Shown: positions 48,509-58,196 of the stretch, one piece after another
Position numbering within the stretch: the first letter of the stretch is position 1
Layout: each line of letters opens with the position of its first letter
Assembly (NCBI RefSeq): GCF_947492535.1
Contig: NZ_CANLNH010000011.1
Location: forward strand, 1 to 64,000
Source of the DNA: an uncultured Dokdonia sp.
GTDB lineage: Bacteria > Bacteroidota > Bacteroidia > Flavobacteriales > Flavobacteriaceae
Length of the DNA: 64,000 nucleotides
Direction of reading: 5' to 3'
Notes under the pieces: model-generated
Told to the model about the DNA's origin: nothing
What the model saw: the letters and a program-made list of their open reading frames with translations, nothing else
Database searches by the model: none
Made by a program: the position numbers and the translations under genes

Positions 48509-49327
48509 TTAGAAGCCTAAAAATCCTTTTTTATTGCTTAATTCCTTTTGATAATCTTTAAGTTTTAACATAAAAATTTCATCAAGACCAGATAGGTTTT
48601 CTTGCACTTTTTCAAGTCCTTCCTGTAACTCTTTTTCCATGATTCCTACCTTATCTGTAAGCAATTGTATTTGATTTTCTTTAAGTACTTTTTTAAGTCC
48701 GCTACTGGTTTCTTGAGTTACTTTATCTATGGTGTCTTTACTATTTTCTAAAGAGTTTGCGATTGTCTTCTCTCCACTTATAGCAATTTGCTTGATTTTG
48801 CTACTCATATTTTCCTCTATAATTTGGAGTGCATCTTCTATCTCTTCTTTGATATCTTTTAGATTTTTTTCATAATTAGAGATTACCATTTTTATTTTTC
48901 CATACACTTTTTCAAGTTCATCATTACTATTAACTAGTAATGGTTTTAAGTCATTATTTTTTGTAATGTTTTCCTCTGTACGCTCAAGAAGATTCGTTAA
49001 CAAATCATTATTTGTTTTGAGTAATTCTGTGAGGGATGTGTAGTCTGACTTAATGAAAGCCGTTACTTCCTTAAACTTTGATTTATGATCACTAATTAAA
49101 TGTGTATGCTCTTTTTCCAATGAGTCTAGCGATGCTGTAGATAATGCTGTAAAAGCCGTTACATTTTTCTCTAAAACCAGAAGTCCTTGAGAAAAAAAAC
49201 CTTTAAGGGTTTTAAGTTCTTTATTTAAATAATTAAAATTATTCTCTTTATATGTCTTTATATATTTCCATAAAAGAAATAATACAATGATATGTGTTAT
49301 AAGTAGTAATACAACCAATATTTCCAT
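48509..49327 (-). CDS. Membrane-anchored coiled-coil protein
   Basis: 272 residues. One N-terminal membrane helix (about 3-22, ILVVLLLITHIIVLFLLWKY) is followed by almost continuous coiled coil rich in Glu, Lys and Leu (for example LEKVQENLSGLDEIF near the end). No enzyme motif. Layout recalls RmuC-like or methyl-accepting-type rods without their signature domains. It sits inside operon 2 after a 72-bp gap that holds a palindrome, and may form a cytoplasmic or periplasmic rod tethered to the membrane. Confidence 0.75.
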   Translation of the reverse strand: MEILVVLLLITHIIVLFLLWKYIKTYKENNFNYLNKELKTLKGFFSQGLLVLEKNVTAFTALSTASLDSLEKEHTHLISDHKSKFKEVTAFIKSDYTSLTELLKTNNDLLTNLLERTEENITKNNDLKPLLVNSNDELEKVYGKIKMVISNYEKNLKDIKEEIEDALQIIEENMSSKIKQIAISGEKTIANSLENSKDTIDKVTQETSSGLKKVLKENQIQLLTDKVGIMEKELQEGLEKVQENLSGLDEIFMLKLKDYQKELSNKKGFLGF

Positions 49328-49359
49328 AATATAATAAATTTACTATCGTTAGCGCATGC

Positions 49360-49383
49360 TATACGCTTTCGCGAAAGCGTATA
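49360..49383. repeat. Dispersed palindrome, long copy 11
   Basis: 24-bp perfect palindrome containing TACGCTTTCGCGAAAGCGTA, in the gap between two genes of operon 2. It could act as an internal hairpin in the transcript. Confidence 0.95.
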
Positions 49384-49399
49384 AACCCATCACATTTTT

Positions 49400-51079
49400 T
49401 TATACAATTTTAATAGAGAGTTTTTCTTTTACACGCCACTTACCATCTTCTAGTGTCATTGTTCCTCCTTGTGTTCCTATTTCTTCTATCCTAGTACCTG
49501 ATGAATTAAAATTTTCTGGTTTTAATTCACAAATAGGGAGTAACAACGAGTCATAACTCATAATTCCTGCTTGCATCATCTGTTCCTGATCTAATAACAA
49601 ATGGAAAGTAGCTTGTGTAATATTATCGGAAGAAAGCGATAGTTGCAAAGCACTATCACGTGCCTTTGTCTTGGATTTTTTTTCGTCCGAGAGTGCTCCC
49701 CTCACATCTGCAAATGGGAAATAAAAAACAAGGTTTTCCTGTAACATCTTATGAAGATGCGTTTCTATACTTTTTTTAAAATCGTTTATAATTCCAGAGA
49801 GCACTTCTTGTGTTGTTGTAAGCGGAAGCTCATTAATAAGGTTTTGTCTTAATAGCTGTACTTTTGCTCGCACCTCAGACTCAGGAATAATTGCTGTGTT
49901 TATTGTGGGGAGAAAATCTTCTGTTGTAATACGAGTATGTATCTGTTGTATTGCCATATCTTGAGATACACATTCTTGTATATCAATTTCTAATAATGCA
50001 CGATGCTTCTGAATTTGTTTAGAAATATAGGAGGTTAATTCTTGTTCTGAAGTAAACCTTTCTGATCGAGCTGCTGCTATGGTATCAGAAAGAAGTGTAT
50101 TATAGGTAACTTCCTGATCTTCTACACAGTCTCGATGATAGTTATATAATAGCGTTTTATGCATCGTTTCATATGCATTTTCTATTTTATTCTTTACAAT
50201 ATGGTCACTTAACTTTGAGGGTTTGGGTTTAAAAACATCATCAGATTTGTTTTCTGGTTTCGTTTTAATTGAAGCTAATTTTTCTGTAGCTTTTGATAGT
50301 TTTGAATTTAACTGCCTTCTCTTTTTCTTATAGAATATATATTGTAGTATGTTAAGTATGATATTAACTAAAAGTAGTATCAAAAAAAGTAAGCCTTGTT
50401 TTTTTATGAATTCAATTAATTTCTTGAATTTGTTTTTACCCTCATCCGGGATAGTTATCCCATTTTCTTCTTTTACTAGATTTTCAAGAGGCTTTTGATT
50501 TCCTTTTAAATCTAATTCTTCAATATCATTTTTTAGAGTATCAATATTTGCTTTAATTTCATCATTTAGTTTTATATATAACTCATTAGAAATTCTCTCT
50601 TTTCCAACAATAGTATCAATATAAAAACGGCTTTTTAAGATATTATCTAATCCTTTATAAATAGAATCTTTTGCTAAGTCTAAAAATAGCATGTCCCTGT
50701 ATTTAACTAGAGATTTTACATATAATTTTACGTTTTTCTCACTTTCAGTTCCATTCTTAAGTTTTGAATTAAATTCATTTAAAGAAATAGATTTTAAAAC
50801 AATTTTATTTTCTGGACTACTTTTATAAACACGATCTGTCAATACACGATCTATCATTTTGTAGCCTATCTTATCATAAAACTTTATGATAAGTTCTTTT
50901 TTTCTTTCAACAACACTAATACTATCTCTTTCAAATATTTCTTCTCCTAACTGTTCTATTTCTTCTTTATTGCTATCAATAGTATTCTCTATAGAGCCTT
51001 CTGGTTCTAATCTGTCACTACACCCCAATAACATTAAAAAACTTATAAAAACTACGTATAAACTATATGTATATTTCAT
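49400..51079 (-). CDS. Lipoprotein with internal membrane helix and cytoplasm-like domain
   Basis: 559 residues from ATG 51079; a GTG three bases earlier would overlap the preceding stop. The signal peptide ends in a lipobox (MLLGCSDRLEPEG, Cys20). A helical region (about 30-225) precedes a second membrane helix (about 232-255, LFLILLLVNIILNILQYIF), a basic stretch, and a C-terminal domain of ~300 residues. Having both a lipid anchor and a membrane helix suggests it bridges periplasm and cytoplasm. No family recognised. It directly follows the actin-like ATPase gene. Confidence 0.72.
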   Translation of the reverse strand: MKYTYSLYVVFISFLMLLGCSDRLEPEGSIENTIDSNKEEIEQLGEEIFERDSISVVERKKELIIKFYDKIGYKMIDRVLTDRVYKSSPENKIVLKSISLNEFNSKLKNGTESEKNVKLYVKSLVKYRDMLFLDLAKDSIYKGLDNILKSRFYIDTIVGKERISNELYIKLNDEIKANIDTLKNDIEELDLKGNQKPLENLVKEENGITIPDEGKNKFKKLIEFIKKQGLLFLILLLVNIILNILQYIFYKKKRRQLNSKLSKATEKLASIKTKPENKSDDVFKPKPSKLSDHIVKNKIENAYETMHKTLLYNYHRDCVEDQEVTYNTLLSDTIAAARSERFTSEQELTSYISKQIQKHRALLEIDIQECVSQDMAIQQIHTRITTEDFLPTINTAIIPESEVRAKVQLLRQNLINELPLTTTQEVLSGIINDFKKSIETHLHKMLQENLVFYFPFADVRGALSDEKKSKTKARDSALQLSLSSDNITQATFHLLLDQEQMMQAGIMSYDSLLLPICELKPENFNSSGTRIEEIGTQGGTMTLEDGKWRVKEKLSIKIV

Positions 51080-51081
51080 CA

Positions 51082-54000
51082 CTACGCGCCTTTAAATTCG
51101 TTAATAGTATCAGACACAATAATTTTAGAAAATGCATAGAGATATGCTTTTATCGCCTCAAAGAAAAAGGTGTCATTAATAAAGCGCTCTTGTTCTACTT
51201 CGATCTTGTGGTTAATGACTTCTCGTATGGTATTTTTTATTTTTGAGGTATCTGTAAAGAATACTTTGAGTTTATCTGTATTATAAGATTTATCTACTCC
51301 AAAATTCTTTACAAAATCTGCCTGATACCATAGTGTGTCAAAGAAATATTCAAAAAAGGAAACAATGTTCTCAGTAACCTCATCAATCTTTGTATTATCT
51401 TCCTCGATAAAGTCTGCATATTTTAAATTCTTTTGTGCTTCTTTATCTGTCTCTTTAATAAGATCTTGTTTTGTCCCTACTGAAATGTAATAATTCTCTG
51501 TGTCGAGTGTCGGTTCTTGTTTGATTTTTTCGATTCCTTGTATACCCCCAATAGCAGTCGATTCTTTTGGATTGTTTAAAATCTGCAATTCTATTTTATG
51601 GAGTTCTTCTAGTTCAAAAATCTCTTTAATAATGAATTGCACAACTTTAGACATTCCATGAGATTTATTAAGATTCTTATCTATATTAGTAACTTCTAAA
51701 AGTTTAGCACCATTACCACTTACTCCTATATAAGATGGAAGTTTATCAACTTCACTCATCTTTAAAATTTGTATAGAATGATAAAAAATAGCGCAGTTAT
51801 GAATCAAGAAGAGCAATTTAAACTCGCTATCTAACTTTAGGTTTTTAATGAAAATTTTATAATTAAAGAAATAACTTACTAAGTCTGTAGATTGCAGTCC
51901 TTTTGATTCTTTGATATATTCAATTGTCTTTATCTTTTTAACATCGTCTCCAAAATACTTTAACATCTGATCTTCATATTTTGATACAAATCCATTATCA
52001 AAAGGATTATGGCTCCCATAGGATTCAAAAAGACTATTCCCAGCAAATCGATACGATGTCGTCAAAGCAGGTTTGTTATTTTTAAACACAATAAGATCTG
52101 TAGTACCACCACCTATATCTAGATTCATAAAGACCTCACCAGCTCCAAAAGGTCTATCATAACTATAGTAAGGTGCCCAAGATTCAGTAACAGATACTAG
52201 CTTTGAAATATTATCTGCTTTACTATAATAGTTAGTATATAATTCTTCCCAAATTATATTTAATGTACTAGTCTGCTTAGTAGCCATACTTAATGGTTTA
52301 AACCAGATTACATTAGCTACCTTAGGTTGGTAACCTTCACTCAATAATTTGTTTCTCCCTATCCAAGCAAGTTCTTCTACAAATCCTCTCAATTTATTAT
52401 AAGCGCCTTGATTTTCACTATCAGTTATTCCCCATTTAATATTGGAATGTGAAAAATCATACTCATTTCTTAAAACACTATGTCCAAAAGCAAAAGGAAT
52501 ATTAGCATTAGAAAGTATATTGATACTATTTTTATCTTCTGCATTGGTATCATTATCTACATTAATTACTGAGCGTATAGGAAATTTAAATAGGGAGTCG
52601 TCACCTACCATGCTTGGTAAGAACTCTGCATCTTGTACAACCCCATAAATAGGTTTTACTTCATTGAGATCATTCTTCTTATACTCTTCGCCTTCAGATG
52701 CCCGTTCATTAAGTAATACGAAATGTGGTTGTATAGAACTTCCTTTCCCTTCATAACTTGATAAATTTTCTACCTGATTTGCTGTTTTTAAAGCCACAAA
52801 ACTATTACTTGTTCCTATATCAAAAGCTATAGACGTATCTCCATCTATAAGCTGCCTAGGTTCTCCCATTAAAGGAAGTAGACAACCATCTAATGTTGTA
52901 TTTTCATCTAGATTTTTTACTGTTACAATTATTCCGTCAAACGTGATATCACGATCACCATCAAATGTTAATTCTCCTTGTGTATCATATGTAATGTTTG
53001 TAATATCTAGATATGTAGAAATAGAAGGATATCCCTCATCCTTACGCGTTCTGGAATGTGCATTAGCTTCTACCCTTGCTATCGTAGGTATTGTATTTTC
53101 TTCTCTAAAAAACTGATAGTCTATTTCTTCTCCTTTCAAATGAAAAGAAAGTGCTTTGTATCTGTCATTAAATACAGGGTCTGAAACTTTAAAAAATGGA
53201 TAGATTCCAAAGGCAAGAGAAGATTTAACTACCGCTCCATAATCTGGGTTATCTATCGTTTCTGGAGCGACAAAATCATAGGTTCGTTCAAACTTTATAG
53301 TACCTCTACCATTATCTCCCTGTACAGGAATATCTAATGTTATTAATATGGCTCCTAGGTTCAATTTTTCAACAGTGATCTGTTTTTTGAGGTCTTCTAT
53401 AGTAAAATAATTAAAATAGGTTGGAGTCACTGGTAATATGATATTTTTTACAGGCCCTTGAGGTAACCAGTACTTATCTATATTTACATTATACTCTAAC
53501 TGGATAAGGTGTTTGGAAAGAACATCATCACGAGTAATCCAAGGATACTCTATAACAGATTCTGGTAATTTCCGATCTTCTATGGAAGCTGTAGATCTAA
53601 CGATACAATTTTCTGGAAATGTATTATCCAGATATGTCCATCTTTTCTTAGTAACTCCTTCTAATAAAGCAAGTGGAGGGCGTTCTAATCGTTTAGATGT
53701 TTTAATAACAAAGTCACTATTTTTAGCTATTTGTTGTTCATTTATACTATTAAATTTTTCACATAAAAAAGGTACTCTTCCACTTAAAAAGCTAATTTCT
53801 TCATTATTAATCTCAAGAATTTTATAATCCCTTACTAATTCTGTAGTATTACCTCTTTCTAATTCTCCTACTAATTGTCTTACATCATCACTAGCTGTTA
53901 TTGTGTTGTTATTTTTTATATACGTTTGTAATTCCTTAAATGATTGCGCCACTTCTGGCTCTGTAGTAAAAAGCACATTCATGTACTTTTGAAAATCCTC

Positions 54001-54630
54001 TTCTCTTTCATACAATGCCTTATTCGTAGAAAAGAATTTTCTATTCTGCTTATCAGATATAGTAACTAATACTGAATCTCCTGTTATAAAAAAACCTGTA
54101 TATGGAGAAGTACCTGCTACTATCGTATTATCAATGTAAATTAAAACACATTCATCAAAAGCATTTGTAATTCCTTGATTTACAAAACGTCTATCATTGT
54201 TATAATTTGTGATAAAAATTTTCAATGTTTCAGCAAAAGTCTTCAATCCTACATTTTTATCTTTTATTAATGCTGTAAGTTCTTCCTTTTTCCATAGCTG
54301 AATTTCTATTCTATCTTGAAGTTTTAAAGTTTCATAACTAAACAAAATCTCAAACACATCTAAACACTGTGAAATGTATTTATGATAACTTGTTTTACCT
54401 CTAAGTACTGAAGAATCATCAACAAAAGCTTTATTGATAAATGTAAAAGAAGTTTCAAAAAGATGCATTTGTGCAAATGGGGAAGGAATAGAGGTAACTG
54501 GAACTTCTATCTTACTTATATTATCCTTTATCTCTTGTATCTTATTTTCATCATAAGGATTATTAGGATAGGCATTCCAACCATTATTTGCAATATTTTG
54601 TTCAGGTATAAGGCTTAATTTATGTGACAT
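51082..54630 (-). CDS. Actin/Hsp70-like ATPase with large N-terminal region
   Basis: 1182 residues. The C-terminal half carries the nucleotide-binding motifs of the actin/Hsp70 superfamily: phosphate 1 as AFDIGTSNSF (about 602-611), phosphate 2 as LDIGGGTTDLIVF (about 837-849) and an adenosine-type YIGVSGNGAKLL segment. The first ~590 residues are beta-rich and not recognised. Layout and size recall the SrfB family of long Hsp70-like proteins, but I cannot confirm membership. No signal peptide, so cytoplasmic. It lies between the tubulin-like gene and a large lipoprotein gene, suggesting an assembly or signalling machine at the membrane. Confidence 0.82.
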   Translation of the reverse strand: MSHKLSLIPEQNIANNGWNAYPNNPYDENKIQEIKDNISKIEVPVTSIPSPFAQMHLFETSFTFINKAFVDDSSVLRGKTSYHKYISQCLDVFEILFSYETLKLQDRIEIQLWKKEELTALIKDKNVGLKTFAETLKIFITNYNNDRRFVNQGITNAFDECVLIYIDNTIVAGTSPYTGFFITGDSVLVTISDKQNRKFFSTNKALYEREEDFQKYMNVLFTTEPEVAQSFKELQTYIKNNNTITASDDVRQLVGELERGNTTELVRDYKILEINNEEISFLSGRVPFLCEKFNSINEQQIAKNSDFVIKTSKRLERPPLALLEGVTKKRWTYLDNTFPENCIVRSTASIEDRKLPESVIEYPWITRDDVLSKHLIQLEYNVNIDKYWLPQGPVKNIILPVTPTYFNYFTIEDLKKQITVEKLNLGAILITLDIPVQGDNGRGTIKFERTYDFVAPETIDNPDYGAVVKSSLAFGIYPFFKVSDPVFNDRYKALSFHLKGEEIDYQFFREENTIPTIARVEANAHSRTRKDEGYPSISTYLDITNITYDTQGELTFDGDRDITFDGIIVTVKNLDENTTLDGCLLPLMGEPRQLIDGDTSIAFDIGTSNSFVALKTANQVENLSSYEGKGSSIQPHFVLLNERASEGEEYKKNDLNEVKPIYGVVQDAEFLPSMVGDDSLFKFPIRSVINVDNDTNAEDKNSINILSNANIPFAFGHSVLRNEYDFSHSNIKWGITDSENQGAYNKLRGFVEELAWIGRNKLLSEGYQPKVANVIWFKPLSMATKQTSTLNIIWEELYTNYYSKADNISKLVSVTESWAPYYSYDRPFGAGEVFMNLDIGGGTTDLIVFKNNKPALTTSYRFAGNSLFESYGSHNPFDNGFVSKYEDQMLKYFGDDVKKIKTIEYIKESKGLQSTDLVSYFFNYKIFIKNLKLDSEFKLLFLIHNCAIFYHSIQILKMSEVDKLPSYIGVSGNGAKLLEVTNIDKNLNKSHGMSKVVQFIIKEIFELEELHKIELQILNNPKESTAIGGIQGIEKIKQEPTLDTENYYISVGTKQDLIKETDKEAQKNLKYADFIEEDNTKIDEVTENIVSFFEYFFDTLWYQADFVKNFGVDKSYNTDKLKVFFTDTSKIKNTIREVINHKIEVEQERFINDTFFFEAIKAYLYAFSKIIVSDTINEFKGA

Positions 54631-54674
54631 GTCTGGTTGTGTTAAAGTCTTTACATTAAATATTCATAAAACAA

Positions 54675-56210
54675 TTAAAGAACAAAGCGTTTTGCTATAA
54701 TTTCAGCTATACCTTTATTCAAGAGTATATGTACATCTCTATCCATATTCCCATGTTGGAGATCTACGATATCACTAGCTAATTTTGAAAACTCTTCATC
54801 ATAGTTGATGCTATCTTTACTGAAAAATGATTGCTTTTTGTTTGCAGGCATTCCAGTAATAAGTGTAAAAAGTTTTTCATTAGTGATATGTGTCTTAACA
54901 GGTAGTAAACCATCTACGTCTTTCCCTAGTTCATCTCTATTACTTATAATGGATAGATCAAATGGTAAAAACTTACGATCATGTCTTTCCTGTGATGTCT
55001 CATACAACCATCTATAATAGTATAGTCCTGTAAATTTTTCTAAATGTTTAAAGAAATTTTGAGAATCATAATTACTTGGTAGTTTAAGTTCGTTACGCCA
55101 TGCTAATTTTTCGTCACGTAATGCTTCTTTCATATAATCAGATACATATATATTAAAATAATGGAAATGTAGAAGGCTGCGTTTTAAACTATCATTTTTA
55201 AGATGTTTAAGATCTATACTGCCCACATCTGTATCGAGACCATATTCAAAGAACTTAGAGGGGCTCCCTAAATCTTCTTTTGTGTTTGCTGTTGCATCAT
55301 AATCCATAAAATCGATGATAGAAGATGCTGCTGTAAGCTCTATAAAGTTAGATGGGTTTTTTTGCTCAATACCTCCATCAAAATTTTCATAATTACTTTG
55401 TCTTGTATCCCCTACATAGTACATCGCATTTATAAGCGGACTTAGGTTTCTATTGTAATAAGAAAGAGCGGCTTTTGTTTTGGTAATAAACGTACTTGAA
55501 TTAATCGCGCTTTCTCCTGTATTAAATTTTTCTACATCTACTTGAAAATAAGGTAATACAGAAACACCACCTATAATAGCGCTATTAATAAAAGCACCAT
55601 TATTTAATGGTGTATTTGGATCTCTAAATACATTCATCAACAACGGAAACCCTGCTGCTCCTGTACCTCCAAAAATGGAGCTAATCACAAAAATCCGATC
55701 ATTCTGACTAAAGTCCTGCGTAAACTCTTTAAATTCTGGAGATTCTACTACATTTTTTAACACGACACTTCCCACATTAGGGTTTCCTAAAAATCCTTTT
55801 TCTAATGGCATATCTTTATTTTCTGTGCTGTAGAGTAAATCAAAGAGTCCTTTTGTGTTTTTAAAGCCTTTTGCATTAAGGGTATTATAACTCACCATAT
55901 CTCTAAGCGTCCCGTAGTCTGTGCCGCTAATATTAAGCTCTTTAGGGGGCATAATTTTAGTCCTAAAAAAACACCCTTGATCTTGATCATCAGAAATTCC
56001 TTTATACACCGTATCATGAATATTATTATACCCTTTTATAATATTTCGACACTTTTCTACATCTCCATTATTGATGTCTGTATCAATAATCATAGGAATG
56101 ATTTTTTCTGTGTTTGTTTTAATGCCTGAGGCTAATAACATTGCTAAGGAGCTTAATACTCTCGAACCTGTTCCGCCAATGGCAAACAGATATAATTTTG
56201 GTTTTGACAT
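54675..56210 (-). CDS. Tubulin/FtsZ-like GTPase
   Basis: 511 residues. The N-terminal nucleotide loop GGTGSR (12-17) follows a first beta strand (LYLFAIG), and the tubulin signature appears as FGGTGAAGFPLL (GGTGAAG at 181-187) after strand RIFVISSI. IIDTDINN (about 41-48) fits the base or ribose loop. These features match the prokaryotic Tubulin_2 group rather than FtsZ itself, and the C-terminal ~250 residues are specific to it. Probably cytoplasmic. It is encoded between a small membrane protein and the actin-like ATPase. Whether it polymerises is unknown. Confidence 0.82.
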   Translation of the reverse strand: MSKPKLYLFAIGGTGSRVLSSLAMLLASGIKTNTEKIIPMIIDTDINNGDVEKCRNIIKGYNNIHDTVYKGISDDQDQGCFFRTKIMPPKELNISGTDYGTLRDMVSYNTLNAKGFKNTKGLFDLLYSTENKDMPLEKGFLGNPNVGSVVLKNVVESPEFKEFTQDFSQNDRIFVISSIFGGTGAAGFPLLMNVFRDPNTPLNNGAFINSAIIGGVSVLPYFQVDVEKFNTGESAINSSTFITKTKAALSYYNRNLSPLINAMYYVGDTRQSNYENFDGGIEQKNPSNFIELTAASSIIDFMDYDATANTKEDLGSPSKFFEYGLDTDVGSIDLKHLKNDSLKRSLLHFHYFNIYVSDYMKEALRDEKLAWRNELKLPSNYDSQNFFKHLEKFTGLYYYRWLYETSQERHDRKFLPFDLSIISNRDELGKDVDGLLPVKTHITNEKLFTLITGMPANKKQSFFSKDSINYDEEFSKLASDIVDLQHGNMDRDVHILLNKGIAEIIAKRFVL

Positions 56211-56214
56211 CGTA

Positions 56215-56601
56215 TTAAAATTTTACAGGTATATATTTTGGAAAAATTGAGAAACGCTTAAAAATGAGAGAGAATATGAAATAGAATACAAAAGCATATA
56301 TAGTATTGATCAAAGTAAAAAGCCATATCTCAAAAAAAATAGTGTCAAAAGCTAGATCAAAAACAGCAAAACCTTCTATAAATAATGTGCTTATAAAGAC
56401 AACGATCATATTAAGTAAACTAAAGAGAAACCACTTTCCTACAGTAGCATATTTCATATTTTTCCTGCCAAAATACAGATAGTATAATAGCGTAAAAAAC
56501 AGGGTAGTAATGAGTAGTATTAAAAAGCCTATGAGATACCCTTTTTCATCCCAAACGGACCAATTATTTAAATCTTCAAAGAAAAAGTAAAATGCTTCCA
56601 T
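56215..56601 (-). CDS. Small multipass membrane protein
   Basis: 128 residues with three clear hydrophobic helices (about 20-43, 54-78, 90-118) rich in Phe and Tyr, and a short basic loop (FGRKNMKYATVGK). It begins 4 bp after the vWA-like lipoprotein gene and ends 4 bp before the tubulin-like gene. No family recognised; plausible membrane anchor for the cytoskeleton-like partners. Confidence 0.7.
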   Translation of the reverse strand: MEAFYFFFEDLNNWSVWDEKGYLIGFLILLITTLFFTLLYYLYFGRKNMKYATVGKWFLFSLLNMIVVFISTLFIEGFAVFDLAFDTIFFEIWLFTLINTIYAFVFYFIFSLIFKRFSIFPKYIPVKF

Positions 56602-56605
56602 AGTG

Positions 56606-57919
56606 TTATTTCTGTTGTTTTGTTAGTGTAAATTCTAGTAGTGGTTTTTTTTCTGTATACGCTTTCGCGAAAGCGTCTAAAATAAATTTAAAAGCAAACG
56701 TCTTGTGTTCTAATATCTTAGTTGAAACACCTAGATCATCATCAAGATTGGTATCTTCTATCCAAGTAGGTATTCTATTATGAACACTTATTTTAATTTC
56801 GGTAGTAGTGGGATCAAAATCTGATAATGTAGGTTGAATAAAATGAGTATATCCCTCTTGATTAATCTGTGATTTATTTGGAATATTTTCAGAAAATAGC
56901 ATTGTTGCATCCTTAATTTGTATATCTATTGTATTTTGAATATAGTCAGGGCTTACCAAATAGTTAGTAGGAGAAATTATGATTTGATTTAATGGGTTTT
57001 CTTGTTTGTGAAGACGAAGTCCTATGGTAAATTGTGCTGGACGCCTTACATCTATTTCTTTAATAATAAGGGTTCCTTTTTCTGAATTAATAGCGATTTT
57101 CCCTGTTTTAGGATGATCTAATAAGGCAAAATCTACTTCTTTAGGAGTTAAATTATAAGTATGCGCTTCTGCATACCCTTTAATAATTCCTTTTGACACT
57201 AAATCACTGACTCGATTTTTATCTCCAAACACCCAAATGTAAAAAGGACGATTCTTTAAAATTTCCCCTTGATAGGGTCTGTTTGAAATAACATTACCTC
57301 CAGTGTTCTTTCTATCATAATAATAATCTCCATTGAAATCACTCGTATATTTAAAAACGGCAACGCCCATGCTTTCGTTATATACTAACTGTTGATATAT
57401 TTCACTAGTTACTAAAGAACCCTCTGCCATTGTATCTGTCTTTCCAAGATCTACAATACAGTCAGATACAAGAATGCTAATATCAGTAGCTTTTGTAGAG
57501 GATATTACATCACTAAAAACACGTTGTAACTTTGACGACCTACCATTAAGTAATGATCCTCCTCTAAGTTGATCAAAAAATACCGTTTTAGATTGTTTGT
57601 ATTTACGAGATACGTCTGAGATCGTGTGGAGTGTTGTAGGGATTTCATAATCTCTTTCTAAATCTGTAATCAAAAAAGGAACAACATCTTTTAAGGTATA
57701 ATTACCTGAAACATTAGAATTAACATACCCCTTCATACTTATTGAGGTTTCTAAATAGAAATTGATATTTTCTATTTGAAGAGTATCTATACCATTGTTT
57801 CCTTCTGATTTTTCAAGCACATACATTTGAGGATCACTACAGGCCGTAATCACAAAAAAGAATAAAAAAATAATAGATATGTAATTATACTTATAGTCGT
57901 TCATTTTGTAATGGTTCAT
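56606..57919 (-). CDS. vWA-like lipoprotein
   Basis: 437 residues (or 432 from the second ATG at 57904, which reduces overlap with the preceding gene). The signal peptide ends in a lipobox (VITACSDP, Cys27). The mature part starts with a strand and MIDAS-like motif FYLETSISMKGYV, where vWA domains have DxSxS, so the first Asp is Glu. KATDISILVSDCIVDLGK fits the vWA beta-4 segment with its Asp. It would bind partners in the periplasm. A palindrome near the 3' end adds AFAKA. Start of the core of operon 2. Confidence 0.75.
   Translation of the reverse strand: MNHYKMNDYKYNYISIIFLFFFVITACSDPQMYVLEKSEGNNGIDTLQIENINFYLETSISMKGYVNSNVSGNYTLKDVVPFLITDLERDYEIPTTLHTISDVSRKYKQSKTVFFDQLRGGSLLNGRSSKLQRVFSDVISSTKATDISILVSDCIVDLGKTDTMAEGSLVTSEIYQQLVYNESMGVAVFKYTSDFNGDYYYDRKNTGGNVISNRPYQGEILKNRPFYIWVFGDKNRVSDLVSKGIIKGYAEAHTYNLTPKEVDFALLDHPKTGKIAINSEKGTLIIKEIDVRRPAQFTIGLRLHKQENPLNQIIISPTNYLVSPDYIQNTIDIQIKDATMLFSENIPNKSQINQEGYTHFIQPTLSDFDPTTTEIKISVHNRIPTWIEDTNLDDDLGVSTKILEHKTFAFKFILDAFAKAYTEKKPLLEFTLTKQQK
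56661..56674. repeat. Dispersed palindrome, copy 12, inside gene
   Basis: GCTTTCGCGAAAGC read as AFAKA (DAFAKAYTEKK) close to the C-terminus of the vWA-like lipoprotein. Confidence 0.95.
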
Positions 57920-58196
57920 GGTTATTTAATAAGCGTGGATGAATCTCTTCTTCCTGAAATACAATATTATTTGAAGACACTAATATTTTTTGAGAAGGCA
58001 CTTGTAATATTGTATATCCTGACCTACAATGCTTGTAACGATAATGTAATGCACTTACACCTGTAATAAATCCTTTTGCTTTTGTGATATTATATACATA
58101 ATGAGAGCAACTCTCTTTAAAAAGACATCGCTTCCTTCTTGAAGCTGGAATTAATTTCCAGTACAAACGAATTGTTATGAGCAATAAGTATCTCAT
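57891..58196 (-). CDS. YidD-like protein
   Basis: 101 residues. Segment 8-65 (LYWKLIPASRRKRCLFKESC, then YNITKAKGFITGVSALHYR and HCRSGY) matches the YidD/haemolytic domain: an amphipathic N-terminal helix and conserved Cys residues. The usual YidD sits next to rnpA and yidC in the rpmH region, so this is a second, dedicated copy with an unrelated ~35-residue C-terminal tail. It overlaps the preceding gene by ATGA and the next by 14-29 bp, tightly coupling it to operon 2. It may help insert the operon's membrane proteins. Confidence 0.8.
   Translation of the reverse strand: MRYLLLITIRLYWKLIPASRRKRCLFKESCSHYVYNITKAKGFITGVSALHYRYKHCRSGYTILQVPSQKILVSSNNIVFQEEEIHPRLLNNHEPLQNERL

Noticed and set aside
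49356-49556. 66-codon plus-strand frame beginning MLYAFAKAY
   Set aside because: Its start lies in the palindrome and the rest is antisense to the large lipoprotein gene.
54675-56210. Identification as FtsZ
   Set aside because: Only the nucleotide motifs agree; length, C-terminal half and gene context differ from the dcw-cluster FtsZ.
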